Source: Deltaproteobacteria bacterium (GTDB lineage Bacteria > Myxococcota_A > UBA9160 > UBA6930). Taken from it: 64,000 nucleotides of DNA. The position numbers and the translations under genes are program-made. The stretch is from assembly GCA_016875395.1 (NCBI GenBank), contig VGRF01000003.1:124001-188000 (forward strand). The letters are read 5' to 3'. Under the pieces are notes generated by a model that did no database searches, was not told the DNA's origin, and saw nothing but the letters and a program-made list of their open reading frames with translations. How positions within the stretch are numbered: the stretch's first letter is position 1; each line of letters begins with the position of its first letter. Positions 50,876 through 59,812 of this stretch are shown in pieces.

Positions 50876-51345
50876 AACAGATCGCCCCGGTCGAGGCCGG
50901 CATCGCGGTCGAAGATCTCGACCGCATGCACGCGTTCTACACACGCGCGCTCGGCTGCCACGAAGTGCGACGCGCCGAGATCCCCGCAGCGCTGAGCAGC
51001 GCGATCACGCTCGCGCGCGACGGCTACACGTGCGTGTGGCTCAAGACGCCCGGCGGCGAAACGATCAAGCTGATGCGCCCACCTAACAAGCCCGCCGCGA
51101 GCGGCGCGCCCGCGCTGCTGACCGAGCGCCGCGGCATCGCGTACCTCACGTTCTACTGCGACGCGATCGGCGAGGTGCTCGCGCGCTGCGAAGCCGCCGG
51201 CGCGACGCTTCGCTCCGATCGCGCGCTGATTCAAGGCGAGCGCCCGGTGAAGCTCTGCTTCCTCGCCGATCCCGAAGGCAACGTGATCGAGCTCGTCGAG
51301 CCGCAGGACCTCGCGAGCTTCCGCCCGGACATCGCGAAGCGCTGA
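50872..51345 (+). CDS. VOC-family protein coupled to a monooxygenase
   Basis: A 157-residue VOC protein. The two modules begin VEAGIAVEDLDRMHAFYTRA and GIAYLTFYCDAIGEVLARCE; the end is FLADPEGNVIELVEP. The first ligand position (usually His) is replaced, as the start reads EAGIAV; only the last Glu (VIELVE) is clearly kept, so metal binding is doubtful. It is translationally coupled to the Baeyer-Villiger-type monooxygenase before it and may isomerise or hydrolyse its product. It converges on the LLM gene with nine bases between. Confidence 0.82.
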   Translation: MKQIAPVEAGIAVEDLDRMHAFYTRALGCHEVRRAEIPAALSSAITLARDGYTCVWLKTPGGETIKLMRPPNKPAASGAPALLTERRGIAYLTFYCDAIGEVLARCEAAGATLRSDRALIQGERPVKLCFLADPEGNVIELVEPQDLASFRPDIAKR

Positions 51346-51354
51346 GCGCTCGCG

Positions 51355-52377
51355 TCAGGCGGTGAGCGAGAGCAGCCCCGCGAACGCCTCCGCGGGATCG
51401 GCGCCGCGCGGCGGCAGCACGTTCGTGAGCACGAGCTCGTCCACGACACCCGCGTAGTCCGCGATGCGCTTCGCGCACTCGGCGGGCGTGCCCGCGAGCG
51501 CGAGGCGATCGAGGCACGCATCCGGAATCGCGTCGACCGCGGCCTCGCGACTGCCGCCGTTCGCCCAACGCAGCGCGGCGTCGGCGACCGCGGAGAAGCC
51601 CTGCTCGCGCAGCGCGAACTCGTAGTACGGGTGCGGCAGCGGCGCGAACAGCCCCACGATCGCCTCGCGCGCAGCACGACGCGCGCGTTCGCGGTCTGCG
51701 TCGACCGCGGTGAGGATGCCCGTGACGATGCCGAGCGCGCGCGGGTCGCGATTCGCCGTGGCAGCCGCCTTCTCCGCCGCCGGGCGGATCACCTCGCGGT
51801 GGTACTCCGCAGAGAGCAGCGCGCCGCACGCGAGACCGTCCGCGCAGCGCCCCGCCACTTCGATCATGCGCGGGAAGATCGCGGCGAGGTAGACGGGAAA
51901 CGGCGCCGGACGCGGATCGACCGCGGGCGTCCAGCGCATGCGGTGCACCTTGCCCGCGAACTCGATGCGCTCGCCGGCGCGCGTGCGCGCGACCTGCCGC
52001 AGCAGCGTCACGTACTCCGCCATCTTCGTGAGCACGCGCTCGTGCGGAATCCCCTGCCACTCCTCGTTGATCACCTTGTTGCCGCCGCCGACGCCGAGCA
52101 GCAGGCGCCCCTGCGACAGGTCGTCGAAGTCGATCGCCGACATCGCGGTGAGAAACGGGCTGTGGCCGTACGCGTTCAGCACGTACGGGCCGAGCCGCAC
52201 GCGCTTCGTCGCGCACGCGAGCGCGGCGAGCGAGATCCAGGCGCTGCGCCAGGCCTCGGTCAGATAGAGCGAGTCGACGCCCGCTTCCTCGGCGCGCCGC
52301 CCGATCGCGACGAGCTGAGCGACGCTCATGCCGCCGCCCGTGAAGGCGACGCCGAGGCGCGGGCGGGCGGCTGTCAT
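51355..52377 (-). CDS. LLM-class flavin-dependent oxidoreductase
   Basis: A 340-residue luciferase-like protein. Visible are the N-terminal PRLGVAFTGGGMSVAQLVAI, AEEAGVDSLYLTEAWRSAW, AIDFDDLSQGRLLLGVGGGN and the late RIADYAGVVDELVLTNVLPP. It is close in plan to the F420-dependent methylene-tetrahydromethanopterin-reductase-like group, but cofactor use is open. It follows the NIPSNAP and Rieske genes on the same strand with gaps of 4 and 53 bases, so these three may form one transcript for an oxygenation pathway. Confidence 0.9.
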   Translation of the reverse strand: MTAARPRLGVAFTGGGMSVAQLVAIGRRAEEAGVDSLYLTEAWRSAWISLAALACATKRVRLGPYVLNAYGHSPFLTAMSAIDFDDLSQGRLLLGVGGGNKVINEEWQGIPHERVLTKMAEYVTLLRQVARTRAGERIEFAGKVHRMRWTPAVDPRPAPFPVYLAAIFPRMIEVAGRCADGLACGALLSAEYHREVIRPAAEKAAATANRDPRALGIVTGILTAVDADRERARRAAREAIVGLFAPLPHPYYEFALREQGFSAVADAALRWANGGSREAAVDAIPDACLDRLALAGTPAECAKRIADYAGVVDELVLTNVLPPRGADPAEAFAGLLSLTA

Positions 52378-52381
52378 GCGG

Positions 52382-52723
52382 CTACATCGACTCCATGAAG
52401 CGCGCGGCCATCTGCACGTAGCCGTTCGGATCCGGGTGCTTGGCCCACACCGCCTTCCAGTCGTCGCCCGCGAACGCGCCCTTCATCGCGACGTCACGCG
52501 CGGCTTTGCTCTCCCAGCGAATGATCCACGTCACGTTCGCTTCGCCGATCGGCGACTTCTGCGGATTCGAGCCGGTGATCTCAGCGCCATTCGCGCCGTC
52601 CCACACCCAGAAGCCCACCACGTCGAGGCGCTTGCGCAGTACCGGCACCGCCTCCTCCGCCCACTTCTTGTACGCCTCGAACAGATCGGGCCGGTAGTGG
52701 TAGTCGCGTACTTCGTAGATCAC
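52382..52723 (-). CDS. NIPSNAP-family protein
   Basis: A 113-residue ferredoxin-like protein. IYEVRDYHYRPDLFEAYKKW at the start and FWVWDGANGAEITGSNPQ with VTWIIRWESKAARDVAMKGA are typical of the NIPSNAP group. Bacterial members are small proteins of unknown biochemical role often found beside oxygenases; some related dimeric barrels act as monooxygenases or isomerases. It lies between the Rieske and LLM genes on one strand. An operon role as helper of one of these enzymes is plausible. Confidence 0.82.
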   Translation of the reverse strand: MIYEVRDYHYRPDLFEAYKKWAEEAVPVLRKRLDVVGFWVWDGANGAEITGSNPQKSPIGEANVTWIIRWESKAARDVAMKGAFAGDDWKAVWAKHPDPNGYVQMAARFMESM

Positions 52724-52776
52724 GTCTTCTCCTCATGGCGCGCCGCGCGCGCCGGCTGGTGGTTACGGACGCGCGC

Positions 52777-54312
52777 TCACGGACGCGCGATCCACTCCTC
52801 GAGCAGCTTGTGGAAGTGGCGCAGCTTCGTCTCGTTGTAGGAGGCGAGCTGCAGGTGCTGCATCGCGGTCGCGTGCAGACCCTCTTGCACGAAGGGCAGG
52901 TTTCGGGAGTCCTGGTTGAACACCTTCGCGAGCATGCCGAGCTCGGGCGCCTCGACCCAGTCGTCGTCTTTGCCGAGCCAGTGGATCGGCACCGCCTTCG
53001 GGTACTTCCCGTCCTTCGGGATCGGCGCCAGGTACAGGCACTCCATGATCGCTTCGTCGGGGTTGTTCCCGTTCGGGCGGAAGCGGTAGACGATGCGGTT
53101 GAACGAGCCCCACGGATGGAAGTTCGGGAACAGCGTGAAGTAGATCGGCGCGAACTCGATGTCGGCCGCTTGGTCCGCGAGGTCCCCGACGACCGTGCGG
53201 AAGCCCTCGCGCTGCATGTGCGCCATCGCGCGGTGCTGCGCGACCACGTCCATCGGGTCGATGCTCGAGGAGGCGTACACGCGCGAGCGGCCGCGCACGT
53301 CGACCGCGCCCGGCGGCAGCTGTCGCCCGGCGACGAGATCGCACATGTGCGGATTCGCTTCGCCGAGCTCGCCCGACACCCACACCGCGCGCGGCGTGAA
53401 CACGCCGGTGCGGCCGTCGGGCGTGCGCACGTCGCAGTAGCCATCGCTGCGCGGCGTGTAGACGTAGCCGTCGCGCACGTCGCGCTGGCTCGGCAACGCC
53501 GGCACCGGTCCCCAGTTCGTGAGCCCGAACTCCTCCATGCCCGCGACGGTGATCGCCCGCGAGTAGTTGCCGAATACGTCGTACTTCGTGTTCCCGTCCT
53601 GCGAGCTGCCCGTGACGATTTGCGGGTGCGTCAGGATCGTGTGATAGGCCTCCATGAAGGCCGACTGCACGACCTTCCAGTTCGCCTTCATGATCTTCGC
53701 GACGTGCGCTTCCTTGTATCGCTGCTCGTACGGCAGCACGGTGAAGTGACTCGACAGATCGCCGACGAACTTCTCGAGCGGCTCGCAGTTCCGGTCGGGG
53801 TTGATGAAGACGAAGCGGCCCCACTTGCCAACCTTCACCTCGGGCAGGTTCTGCTTCGACTTGTCGACGTACTTGAAGTCCCACTCGCTCGTGATCTCCT
53901 TGAGCGAGCCGTCGAGATTCCACGCCCAGCCGTGGAATGGGCAGCGAATCTCGGTCGCGCGCTTGCCGCCGCACTCCTTCAGCTTGCGCCCGCGGTGGAG
54001 GCACGCGTTGTAGAACGCCTTGAACGAGTCGGCGCCGGTGCGCACGACGAGGAACGACAGGCCCGCGATGTCGTACGCGATCGAGTCGCCCACCTCGGGG
54101 ATGTCGTCCTCGTGGCACGCCATCTGCCACGCGCGCTTCCAGACTTTCTCGACCTCGAGGTCGTGGAACGCGCGCGACGTGAATTGCTCCACCGGCACGC
54201 GCGTGATGCCCTCCATGCGCGAGTCGCGGCGGAACGACTCCGGCGCGCGGCGCGGGTCCGCGTCGAGCAGGCGGTGGTACTTCTCCTCGATCTCCTTCGG
54301 TCCGTAGGGCAT
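52777..54312 (-). CDS. Rieske [2Fe-2S] aromatic ring-hydroxylating oxygenase alpha subunit
   Basis: A 511-residue oxygenase. The Rieske ligands are C104-x-H106 and C124-x2-H127 (CLHRGRKL, CPFHGW). The catalytic iron site follows E221-x2-H224-x4-H229 (FMEAYHTILTH). The C-terminal part (ASYNETKLRHFHKLLEEWI) resembles the end of the partial gene at the right window edge, so the two are paralogues. No beta subunit or reductase lies next to it. GAGGAGG precedes the ATG and a GATAGCGTC promoter word lies 25 bases upstream. Substrate open; the operon continues with NIPSNAP and LLM genes. Confidence 0.93.
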   Translation of the reverse strand: MPYGPKEIEEKYHRLLDADPRRAPESFRRDSRMEGITRVPVEQFTSRAFHDLEVEKVWKRAWQMACHEDDIPEVGDSIAYDIAGLSFLVVRTGADSFKAFYNACLHRGRKLKECGGKRATEIRCPFHGWAWNLDGSLKEITSEWDFKYVDKSKQNLPEVKVGKWGRFVFINPDRNCEPLEKFVGDLSSHFTVLPYEQRYKEAHVAKIMKANWKVVQSAFMEAYHTILTHPQIVTGSSQDGNTKYDVFGNYSRAITVAGMEEFGLTNWGPVPALPSQRDVRDGYVYTPRSDGYCDVRTPDGRTGVFTPRAVWVSGELGEANPHMCDLVAGRQLPPGAVDVRGRSRVYASSSIDPMDVVAQHRAMAHMQREGFRTVVGDLADQAADIEFAPIYFTLFPNFHPWGSFNRIVYRFRPNGNNPDEAIMECLYLAPIPKDGKYPKAVPIHWLGKDDDWVEAPELGMLAKVFNQDSRNLPFVQEGLHATAMQHLQLASYNETKLRHFHKLLEEWIARP

Positions 54313-54336
54313 CGGGGCGTCCTCCTCGCGAGCTAG

Positions 54337-54342
54337 ACGCTA
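54337..54342 (-). promoter_or_regulatory. -10-like TAGCGT element before the Rieske gene
   Basis: On the minus strand GATAGCGTC lies about 25 bases before the ATG of the Rieske gene, with the GAGGAGG ribosome site between. The identical nine-base word precedes the CMD/AhpD-like gene and lies near the start of the GPH transporter gene. Confidence 0.4.
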
Positions 54343-54372
54343 TCACGCGTGAAAGCGGGTTCGCGCCCGGCT

Positions 54373-54378
54373 TATGCT
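54373..54378 (+). promoter_or_regulatory. -10-like TATGCT element before the SnoaL-like gene
   Basis: TATGCT lies 24 bases before the ATG of the SnoaL-like gene and is the best match to the sigma-70 -10 consensus in this divergent region. The region is only 90 bases and must hold both promoters. Confidence 0.35.
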
Positions 54379-54402
54379 CGGACTCAACCTGAGGAGAACG
54401 CC

Positions 54403-54816
54403 ATGAGCGCGCAGCGATCCGAAGAAGTGATGCGCACCTACCTCGCCGAGGTCGTCGGCAAGCGCCGCTACGAGCTGATCCCGCAGCTCGCGGCCGAGGA
54501 CATGATCGACCACACGCAGCCCGTGAAGGGCCGGCAGGGCCTCGTCAACCACGTGACGAACTTCCACCGCACCTTTCCCGACGTGACGATTCAGATCAGA
54601 CGCATCGTCGCCGGCGAGAACGACGCGGTCGGCTGGTGGAGCCTCAAGGGCACGCACTCGCAGGAGCTGTTCGGGCAGCAGGGCTCCGGCAAGGTGCTCG
54701 AGTTCGACGTGGTGAGCTTCTTCCGCCTGAAGGGCGGGATGCTCGCGGAGTATCACGTCGTGGCGGATGCGCTCACGGCAGCGATGCAGATGGGGCTGAA
54801 GCTGAAACCGGCCTGA
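54403..54816 (+). CDS. SnoaL-like ester-cyclase family protein
   Basis: A 137-residue cone-fold protein. EEVMRTYLAEVVGKRRYELI, DMIDHTQPVKGRQGLVNHVT and the pattern FHRTFPDVTIQIRRIVAGEN are characteristic of the ester-cyclase subgroup of SnoaL-like proteins. The name comes from polyketide cyclases, but most members have unknown substrates. A GAGGAG site precedes the ATG. It is divergent from the Rieske gene and converges on the SDR gene with eight bases between. A role in the same oxygenation pathway is likely from position only. Confidence 0.85.
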   Translation: MSAQRSEEVMRTYLAEVVGKRRYELIPQLAAEDMIDHTQPVKGRQGLVNHVTNFHRTFPDVTIQIRRIVAGENDAVGWWSLKGTHSQELFGQQGSGKVLEFDVVSFFRLKGGMLAEYHVVADALTAAMQMGLKLKPA

Positions 54817-54824
54817 CTGCGCCT

Positions 54825-55907
54825 CTATGGGAGCAGCCGCGCCGCGCGATAGCGCGCGAACCACTTCCGCAGCATTTCGTCGGTGTAGAGCGTGTCGTGG
54901 AAGCCCGCGCGCCGGATCTTGATCGTCGAGATCGAGGACGCGCCGACGGCGCCGCGCGCGGTGCGCGCGAACACGAAGTCGGCGAACTGGAGCGATTGGC
55001 CGAGGAAGGCGTCGAGCGACGGCGCGACGAGCCCGCGCTGCGCGCGAACGCGATCCCACTCGTGCGCGTGCTTCGGCAGCTCGTCGGCAAAGCCGAGCGG
55101 CGCATCGTCACCCGGGCGCATGTCGAGACTCTCCGCGATCACCGGCCACTGATCGCGCAGTGAGAACAGCTCGCCGTTGGTGAGGTTGAGCGCTTGATTG
55201 CGCGCGCCCTCGGCGGCGGCCGCCCACTCGAACGCGCGCGCCATCAAGTCCGTGTCGGTCGCCTCGAGCAGGCTCCCGCTTCCACCCGGGTAGTGCAGCG
55301 GCTCTCCGCGCTGCTTCAGCAGCGCCGCGTACACGCCGATCGCCGCGAGCAGATTCATCGCGCCGCCGACCGCGAGCCCGACGACGAGCGCGGGGCGCAT
55401 CACCGTCCAGCCCCACGCCTCACCTCGCTGGCGATCGGCGAGATAGTCCTGCTGCGCCCAGTAGAAGTTCGGGATCGCGCGGTCTTCGTCGCGGTCTTCG
55501 CGCGCGCCCGGGCGCATCGGCTTCACGTGAACGCCGTACGCCTTCGGACCCTGCAGGATCGTCACGTTGCGGAGCGCCCGCGACGCGCGCGCAATCGGCT
55601 CCAGCGTGTTGCGCAGCATCGCGCCGTTGCGATCGACGTGTGCCTGCTGCGTCCAGCCCGCGACGAGCTCGGGCTCCTCGTGCAGCGCTGCGAACACGAT
55701 CTGCGTGACGTCGCTCATGCCGCCGAGCGCGGCCTTGCACGCTCTCTCGTCCGCGAGATCGAGCGAGAGCCAGCGCGCGCCGTGCGTCTCGAGCGGGGCG
55801 CGGCGCGAGATCGCGGTCACGGCGAAGCCGCGCCGCGCGAAGTGCTCCATCGCCGCGCGGCCGACGAGGCCGCTCGCGCCCGTGATGAGAATGTGTCCGC
55901 TCGGCAT
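54825..55907 (-). CDS. extended SDR of the PRISE (progesterone 5-beta-reductase/iridoid synthase) type
   Basis: A 360-residue extended SDR. The nucleotide motif is TGASGLVGRAA. Features of the PRISE group are LQGPKAYGVHVKPMRPGARE, with a Lys-Ala-Tyr-Gly-Val-His core, and NFYWAQQDYLADRQRGEAWG, where the family's Tyr lies in NFY. Known members reduce enones such as progesterone or 8-oxogeranial with NADPH. This fits a steroid or terpenoid theme. The ATG was chosen for the family start (PSGHILITGASG). Divergent from the truncated phoX gene. Confidence 0.88.
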   Translation of the reverse strand: MPSGHILITGASGLVGRAAMEHFARRGFAVTAISRRAPLETHGARWLSLDLADERACKAALGGMSDVTQIVFAALHEEPELVAGWTQQAHVDRNGAMLRNTLEPIARASRALRNVTILQGPKAYGVHVKPMRPGAREDRDEDRAIPNFYWAQQDYLADRQRGEAWGWTVMRPALVVGLAVGGAMNLLAAIGVYAALLKQRGEPLHYPGGSGSLLEATDTDLMARAFEWAAAAEGARNQALNLTNGELFSLRDQWPVIAESLDMRPGDDAPLGFADELPKHAHEWDRVRAQRGLVAPSLDAFLGQSLQFADFVFARTARGAVGASSISTIKIRRAGFHDTLYTDEMLRKWFARYRAARLLP

Positions 55908-56057
55908 CGCTCTCGCTCCCGACGAGAGCGAGAGCTTGCGGTCTCGCCGTCGAGAATTCGAGGCGCAAGGCGCGAGATATCGTGGGCGCATGCAAACCAG
56001 TGCGCCTCGCTCCCTCTACGTTGCCCCGCTCCTCCCGCAGATCGCCGCGCAAGCCGC

Positions 56058-57554
56058 GCAGCGCACGGCGTCTCGGTCGTGGAAGTGCGGCGCGAGGCGG
56101 GCCGCTGGCGTGTCATCAATGAGTCGACGCGAAACCGGCGCATCACCGGCCACACTCCGATGCGCGCGGTCGGTCCGGCCGCCGGCTCGCCGCTGCTGCA
56201 AACCGGCGACGACCCGACGGGCACGCGCATTCTCGGCACGCTCAACAACTGCGGCGGCTCGGCGACGCCGTGGGGCACCTACGTGACCGGCGAGGAGAAC
56301 TACGACTTCTACTTCGCGCAGCCGACGGCGGCGAACCTCACGCCAGAAGAGCGCCGCTACATGCAATCGGCGCTGAGCGGCTTGATCCGCGTCCACCGCG
56401 GCGACCCGCGCTTCGACATGCTCGTGGCCGGCAATCGGAACGAGCCGAATCGCTTCGGCTGGATCGTGGAGATCGATCCGTATCGCCCCGAGTCGACGCC
56501 GCTGAAGCTGACGGGCCTCGGCCGCTTCAAGCACGAGATGGCCGCGGTGCGGCTCACGCGAGACAAGCGCGCGGTCGCCTACTCGGGCGACGACGAGCGC
56601 AACAACTACATCTACAAGTTCGTCGCTTCGCGCACGGTGCAGGATGCGCGGCGGTTGCGGAAGAGCCCGCTCGAGGACGGCACGCTGTACGTCGCGAAGT
56701 TCGACGCGGGCGCCGTGAGCGGCGACGGCGCGGGCACTGGCCAGTGGATTCCGCTCACGCCCGACAACCCCGCGCTGGCCGGCTGGACGCTCGACCGCAT
56801 CCACGTGTTCACGCGCCTCGCCGCCGACGCCGTCGGGGCCACGCGCATGGACCGTCCGGAGTGGATCAGCGTCGCGCCCGACGACCAGGTCTACGTGTGC
56901 TGCACGAACAACACGCGGCGCGGGCGCGCGACGACGAACCCGACGGAAGGCACAGGCAGCCTGCCCGAGAACTTCACGGCGCCGATCGACGAGGCGAACC
57001 CGCGCGGCGGCAGCGCGGGCAACCCGTTCGGCCACATCGTGCGCTGGAAGGAGGACGGCGACGCGGACGCGCTCACGTTCACGTGGGACATCTTCGTGCT
57101 CGCGGGCGACCCGGCGAACCCGCTCGGGCTGCCCGGCGGCAACGTCGTGGGCGACCTGTTCGCGGCGCCCGACGCCGTGACGGTGGATCGCGACGGCCGC
57201 GTGTGGGTGGGCACGGACATGTTCTCGTCCGAGCTCAGCACCGGCGCGTACACGATTTTCAATAACAACATGCTGCTCGCCGCCGACCCGGCCACGAAGG
57301 AGTTCCGGCGCTTCCTGGTCGGGCCCTCGGGCTGCGAGGTCACCGGCATCACGTTCAGCCCGGACCGGCGCGCGATGTTCGTGGACATCCAACACCCCGG
57401 AGAGCCGCCGGAGGTGTTCACGAACAACCTGAACAACCCGTCGACGCGCTGGCCGTGGCCGGACCCGAGTACTCCGGGTGACGTCAACACACGCCGGCCT
57501 CGCTCGGCGACGGTCGTGATCACGAAGGACGACGGCGGAGTCATCGGAACCTGA
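56058..57554 (+). pseudogene. phoX: PhoX-like alkaline phosphatase, N-terminus missing
   Basis: About 498 codons match the C-terminal three quarters of PhoX/DUF839 alkaline phosphatases: VSVVEVRREAGRWRVINEST, GTLNNCGGSATPWGTYVTGE (with ENYDFYF) and PDAVTVDRDGRVWVGTDMFS. The expected Tat signal and the first 150-200 residues are absent. The preceding in-frame codons do not resemble PhoX, and only 150 bases separate it from the divergent SDR start. No proper start codon or ribosome site is visible; the first in-frame ATG (56160) lies inside the domain. A 5' deletion is the simplest reading. A perfect terminator follows the stop. Confidence 0.75.
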
Positions 57555-57571
57555 TCGGTCCCCGCGAACCG

Positions 57572-57603
57572 GGGCTGGGCGCTGCGAGGCGCCCAGCCCT
57601 TTT
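57572..57603 (+). terminator. intrinsic terminator after phoX
   Basis: A perfect 11-base stem (GGGCTGGGCGC and its complement) with a 6-base loop (TGCGAG) is followed by TTTT. It lies 18 bases after the phoX stop. This is the best intrinsic terminator in the window. It may act for both convergent genes, though the T-run suits the plus strand. Confidence 0.85.
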
Positions 57604-57626
57604 CGCTTCGCGCTAGGTGACGCGCC

Positions 57627-58127
57627 TCATTCCCCGAGTGCGTCGCGTGCCGCTTTCGCGACCTCGGGGTCGCTGGCTCGCGCGAGCTCTCGCAGCGCGG
57701 CCTCCGCGAGCCGGTCGTCGGACCACTGCAGCTGCGCGAGCGCCGCGAGCACGACGCGCGAGTCCGCGTCGCGTGTCGCCGCGATCAGCGCATCGAGCGC
57801 GCGCGGGTCGTCGCTGTGGCCGAGCAGCACGATCGCGGCTTCACGTGCGCGAGGATCGGAGTCCCTCGCAGCGACGAGCAGCGCGTCGGCATCCGCGGGC
57901 GCCCTGCCGAGTGCGAGGATCTGGCGCACGCGTTCGTCGCTCGCGGGAGCGGGGTCGATCGCCGGAGCGGGCTCACGCTGGACGCGCGGTGCTTCCGGGC
58001 TCGCCTCGCTCGCCACCGGCGGGGCGGGCTCCGCGCTCGGCGCGCGCTCCGCGCACGCTCCGTCGCCGTCTCCGCCGCAAGCAAGCAGCGCGAGTAGGCA
58101 AGCGAACACGGCCGAGGAGCACTTCAT
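57627..58127 (-). CDS. HEAT-repeat lipoprotein
   Basis: A 166-residue lipoprotein. The signal FACLLALLACGGDG ends in a lipobox. A Pro/Ala/Glu-rich linker (about 25-65) precedes helical HEAT-type repeats: ADADALLVAARDSDPRAREA, DDPRALDALIAATRDADSRV and DDRLAEAALRELARASDPEV. Such proteins are scaffolds for protein contacts; the partner is unknown. It is divergent from the cytochrome gene by 54 bases and converges on phoX. A periplasmic location beside a periplasmic cytochrome may be meaningful, but this is only proximity. Confidence 0.75.
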   Translation of the reverse strand: MKCSSAVFACLLALLACGGDGDGACAERAPSAEPAPPVASEASPEAPRVQREPAPAIDPAPASDERVRQILALGRAPADADALLVAARDSDPRAREAAIVLLGHSDDPRALDALIAATRDADSRVVLAALAQLQWSDDRLAEAALRELARASDPEVAKAARDALGE

Positions 58128-58181
58128 GCGTCGAGTCTACGCCGCACGAGGCGCTGGCAGCGGCCGCCCCCTCGCGAGAAG

Positions 58182-58583
58182 ATGCGTGCGATGCGCCCGC
58201 TGCTCGCGCTGCTCACCGTGTTCTTCGCCGCCTCCGCCGCTGCGGAGACAGAAGTCGTGTTCGTGCGCGACGTGTGGCCGATCTTCGCGCGGGATTGCGT
58301 CGCGTGTCACAGCGTGAAGCAGCGCTACGCGAACCTCCAGCTCGACTCGCCCGCGCGCATCCTGCAGGGCGGCGACATCGGGCTCGCTGTCGTGCCCCGT
58401 CAGCCTGAGAAGTCCGAGTTGATGCGACGCCTTCTGCTGGCGGTGGACTCGCCGGATCGGATGCCGCGCGAGCGCAAGGCGCTGACGCCGGCCGAGCTCG
58501 CGCGCATCGAGCGCTGGATCCGCGAAGGCGCGCAGTTCGGCGACTGGGTCGGCATGGGCGCGAAGTCGGGAGCCGTGAAGTGA
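58182..58583 (+). CDS. periplasmic c-type cytochrome domain protein
   Basis: A 133-residue exported protein. The signal peptide (LLALLTVFFAASAAAE) is followed by VVFVRDVWPIFARDCVACHS with a single CxxCH haem site. The rest (LDSPARILQGGDIGLAVVPR, MPRERKALTPAELARIERWI) matches the planctomycete-type cytochrome C module, with MP as likely axial region. It probably carries electrons in the periplasm. Its TGA overlaps the GTG of the next gene, a PLP enzyme with a Tat leader, and a Tat-type lactone oxidase follows, so it may accept electrons from that flavoenzyme. Confidence 0.85.
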   Translation: MRAMRPLLALLTVFFAASAAAETEVVFVRDVWPIFARDCVACHSVKQRYANLQLDSPARILQGGDIGLAVVPRQPEKSELMRRLLLAVDSPDRMPRERKALTPAELARIERWIREGAQFGDWVGMGAKSGAVK

Positions 58584-59812
58584 GCGCGCAGATCACGCGA
58601 CGCAGCCTGCTCGGCAGCGCGGCGGCAGGCGCGCTCGCGGCGAACGCGGGCACGGAGGCGAGCACGATGAGCGAGCGAAAGCCGTGGGACGCGATCGCGC
58701 TGGAGAAACCGATCGCGCTCGCAGATCTGCCCACGCCTGCGCTGCTCGTCGACGAGGCCGCGCTGGGGCGCAATCTCGCGAAGATGGCGGCGCACGCCGC
58801 AGCGAAGAAGATCGGCCTGCGGCCCCACGTGAAGACGCACAAGTGCCCGCTGCTCGCGAAGAAGCAGCTCGCGCTCGGCGCGCTCGGCGTATGCGCGGCG
58901 AAGGTGAGCGAGGCCGAGGCGCTGGCGGACGCGGGCATCGACCGCGTGCTGATCACGTCGCCGCTCGCGAGCGCAGACAAGTTCGAGCGCGTGGTGGCGC
59001 TCGCGCAGCGCGCGCCGGGCCTCCAGGTCGTGCTCGACGCGGCGAGCGCCGCGCGCGTGTTCGACGCCGCGGCCGCGCGTGCGGGCGTGACGCTCGGTGT
59101 GCTGATCGATCTCGACACGGGCACGCGTCGCACCGGCATCCAGCCCGGCGAGCCGGCTCTCGCGCTCGCGCGAGTCATTGCGGAGTCGAAGCACCTGCGC
59201 TTCGATGGCCTGCAGGCGTACTCGGGCCACGTCATGCACGTCGCGGGCCGCGAGGAGCGCAAGAAGAAGTCGCTGGAGTCGCTCGCAGGAGCGCTCGACA
59301 CGAAGGCGCTGCTCGAGAAGAGCGGCATCGCCGTGAAGGCGCTCACCGGCGGCGGCACCGGCACGTACGACATCGACTGCGACGTCGCGGGCATGACCGA
59401 CCTGCAGGTCGGCTCGTACCTGTTCATGGACGTGCAGTACCGCATGATCGGCGACGCCGACGGCGAGCTGTTCGACACGTTCGAGCCCGCGCTCACCGTG
59501 CTAGCGACGGCGATCAGCCAGCCCGTGCCGCAGCTGATCACGATCGACGCGGGCTTCAAGGCGTTCGCAAACGAGCCGGACGCGAAGCCGCAGTTCAAGG
59601 ACCGCGCCGGGCTCGCGTATTTCTACGGCGGCGACGAGCACGGCATCTGCGCGTACACGGGCGAGGCACGCACGCTCGCGCTCGGCGAGAAAGCCGAGCT
59701 GATCGTCTCGCACTGCGACCCCACGGTGAATCTCTACGACGCGTATCACGTGGTTCGCGACGGCATGGTGCGCGAGCTGTGGCCGATCACGGCGCGAGGC
59801 AAGTCGCAGTGA
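58580..59812 (+). CDS. D-threonine aldolase/D-serine dehydratase-like (DSD1) PLP enzyme with Tat leader
   Basis: A 410-residue fold-type III PLP enzyme. The probable PLP lysine is K85 in RPHVKTHKC. The C-terminal metal site is the His/Cys of VSHCDPTVN, as in eukaryotic-type D-serine dehydratase and D-threonine aldolase. An N-terminal TRRSLLGSAAAGALAANAG has the twin-arginine pattern, so export of the folded holoenzyme is likely. It would cleave or dehydrate a D-hydroxy amino acid. The GTG overlaps the cytochrome stop and its own stop overlaps the oxidase start, giving a tight operon. Substrate unproven. Confidence 0.88.
   Translation: MSAQITRRSLLGSAAAGALAANAGTEASTMSERKPWDAIALEKPIALADLPTPALLVDEAALGRNLAKMAAHAAAKKIGLRPHVKTHKCPLLAKKQLALGALGVCAAKVSEAEALADAGIDRVLITSPLASADKFERVVALAQRAPGLQVVLDAASAARVFDAAAARAGVTLGVLIDLDTGTRRTGIQPGEPALALARVIAESKHLRFDGLQAYSGHVMHVAGREERKKKSLESLAGALDTKALLEKSGIAVKALTGGGTGTYDIDCDVAGMTDLQVGSYLFMDVQYRMIGDADGELFDTFEPALTVLATAISQPVPQLITIDAGFKAFANEPDAKPQFKDRAGLAYFYGGDEHGICAYTGEARTLALGEKAELIVSHCDPTVNLYDAYHVVRDGMVRELWPITARGKSQ

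Noticed and set aside
55194-56057. In-frame N-terminal extension of phoX into the SDR gene
   Set aside because: The codons are antisense to the SDR gene, are Arg-rich and do not match a PhoX N-terminus or Tat signal.
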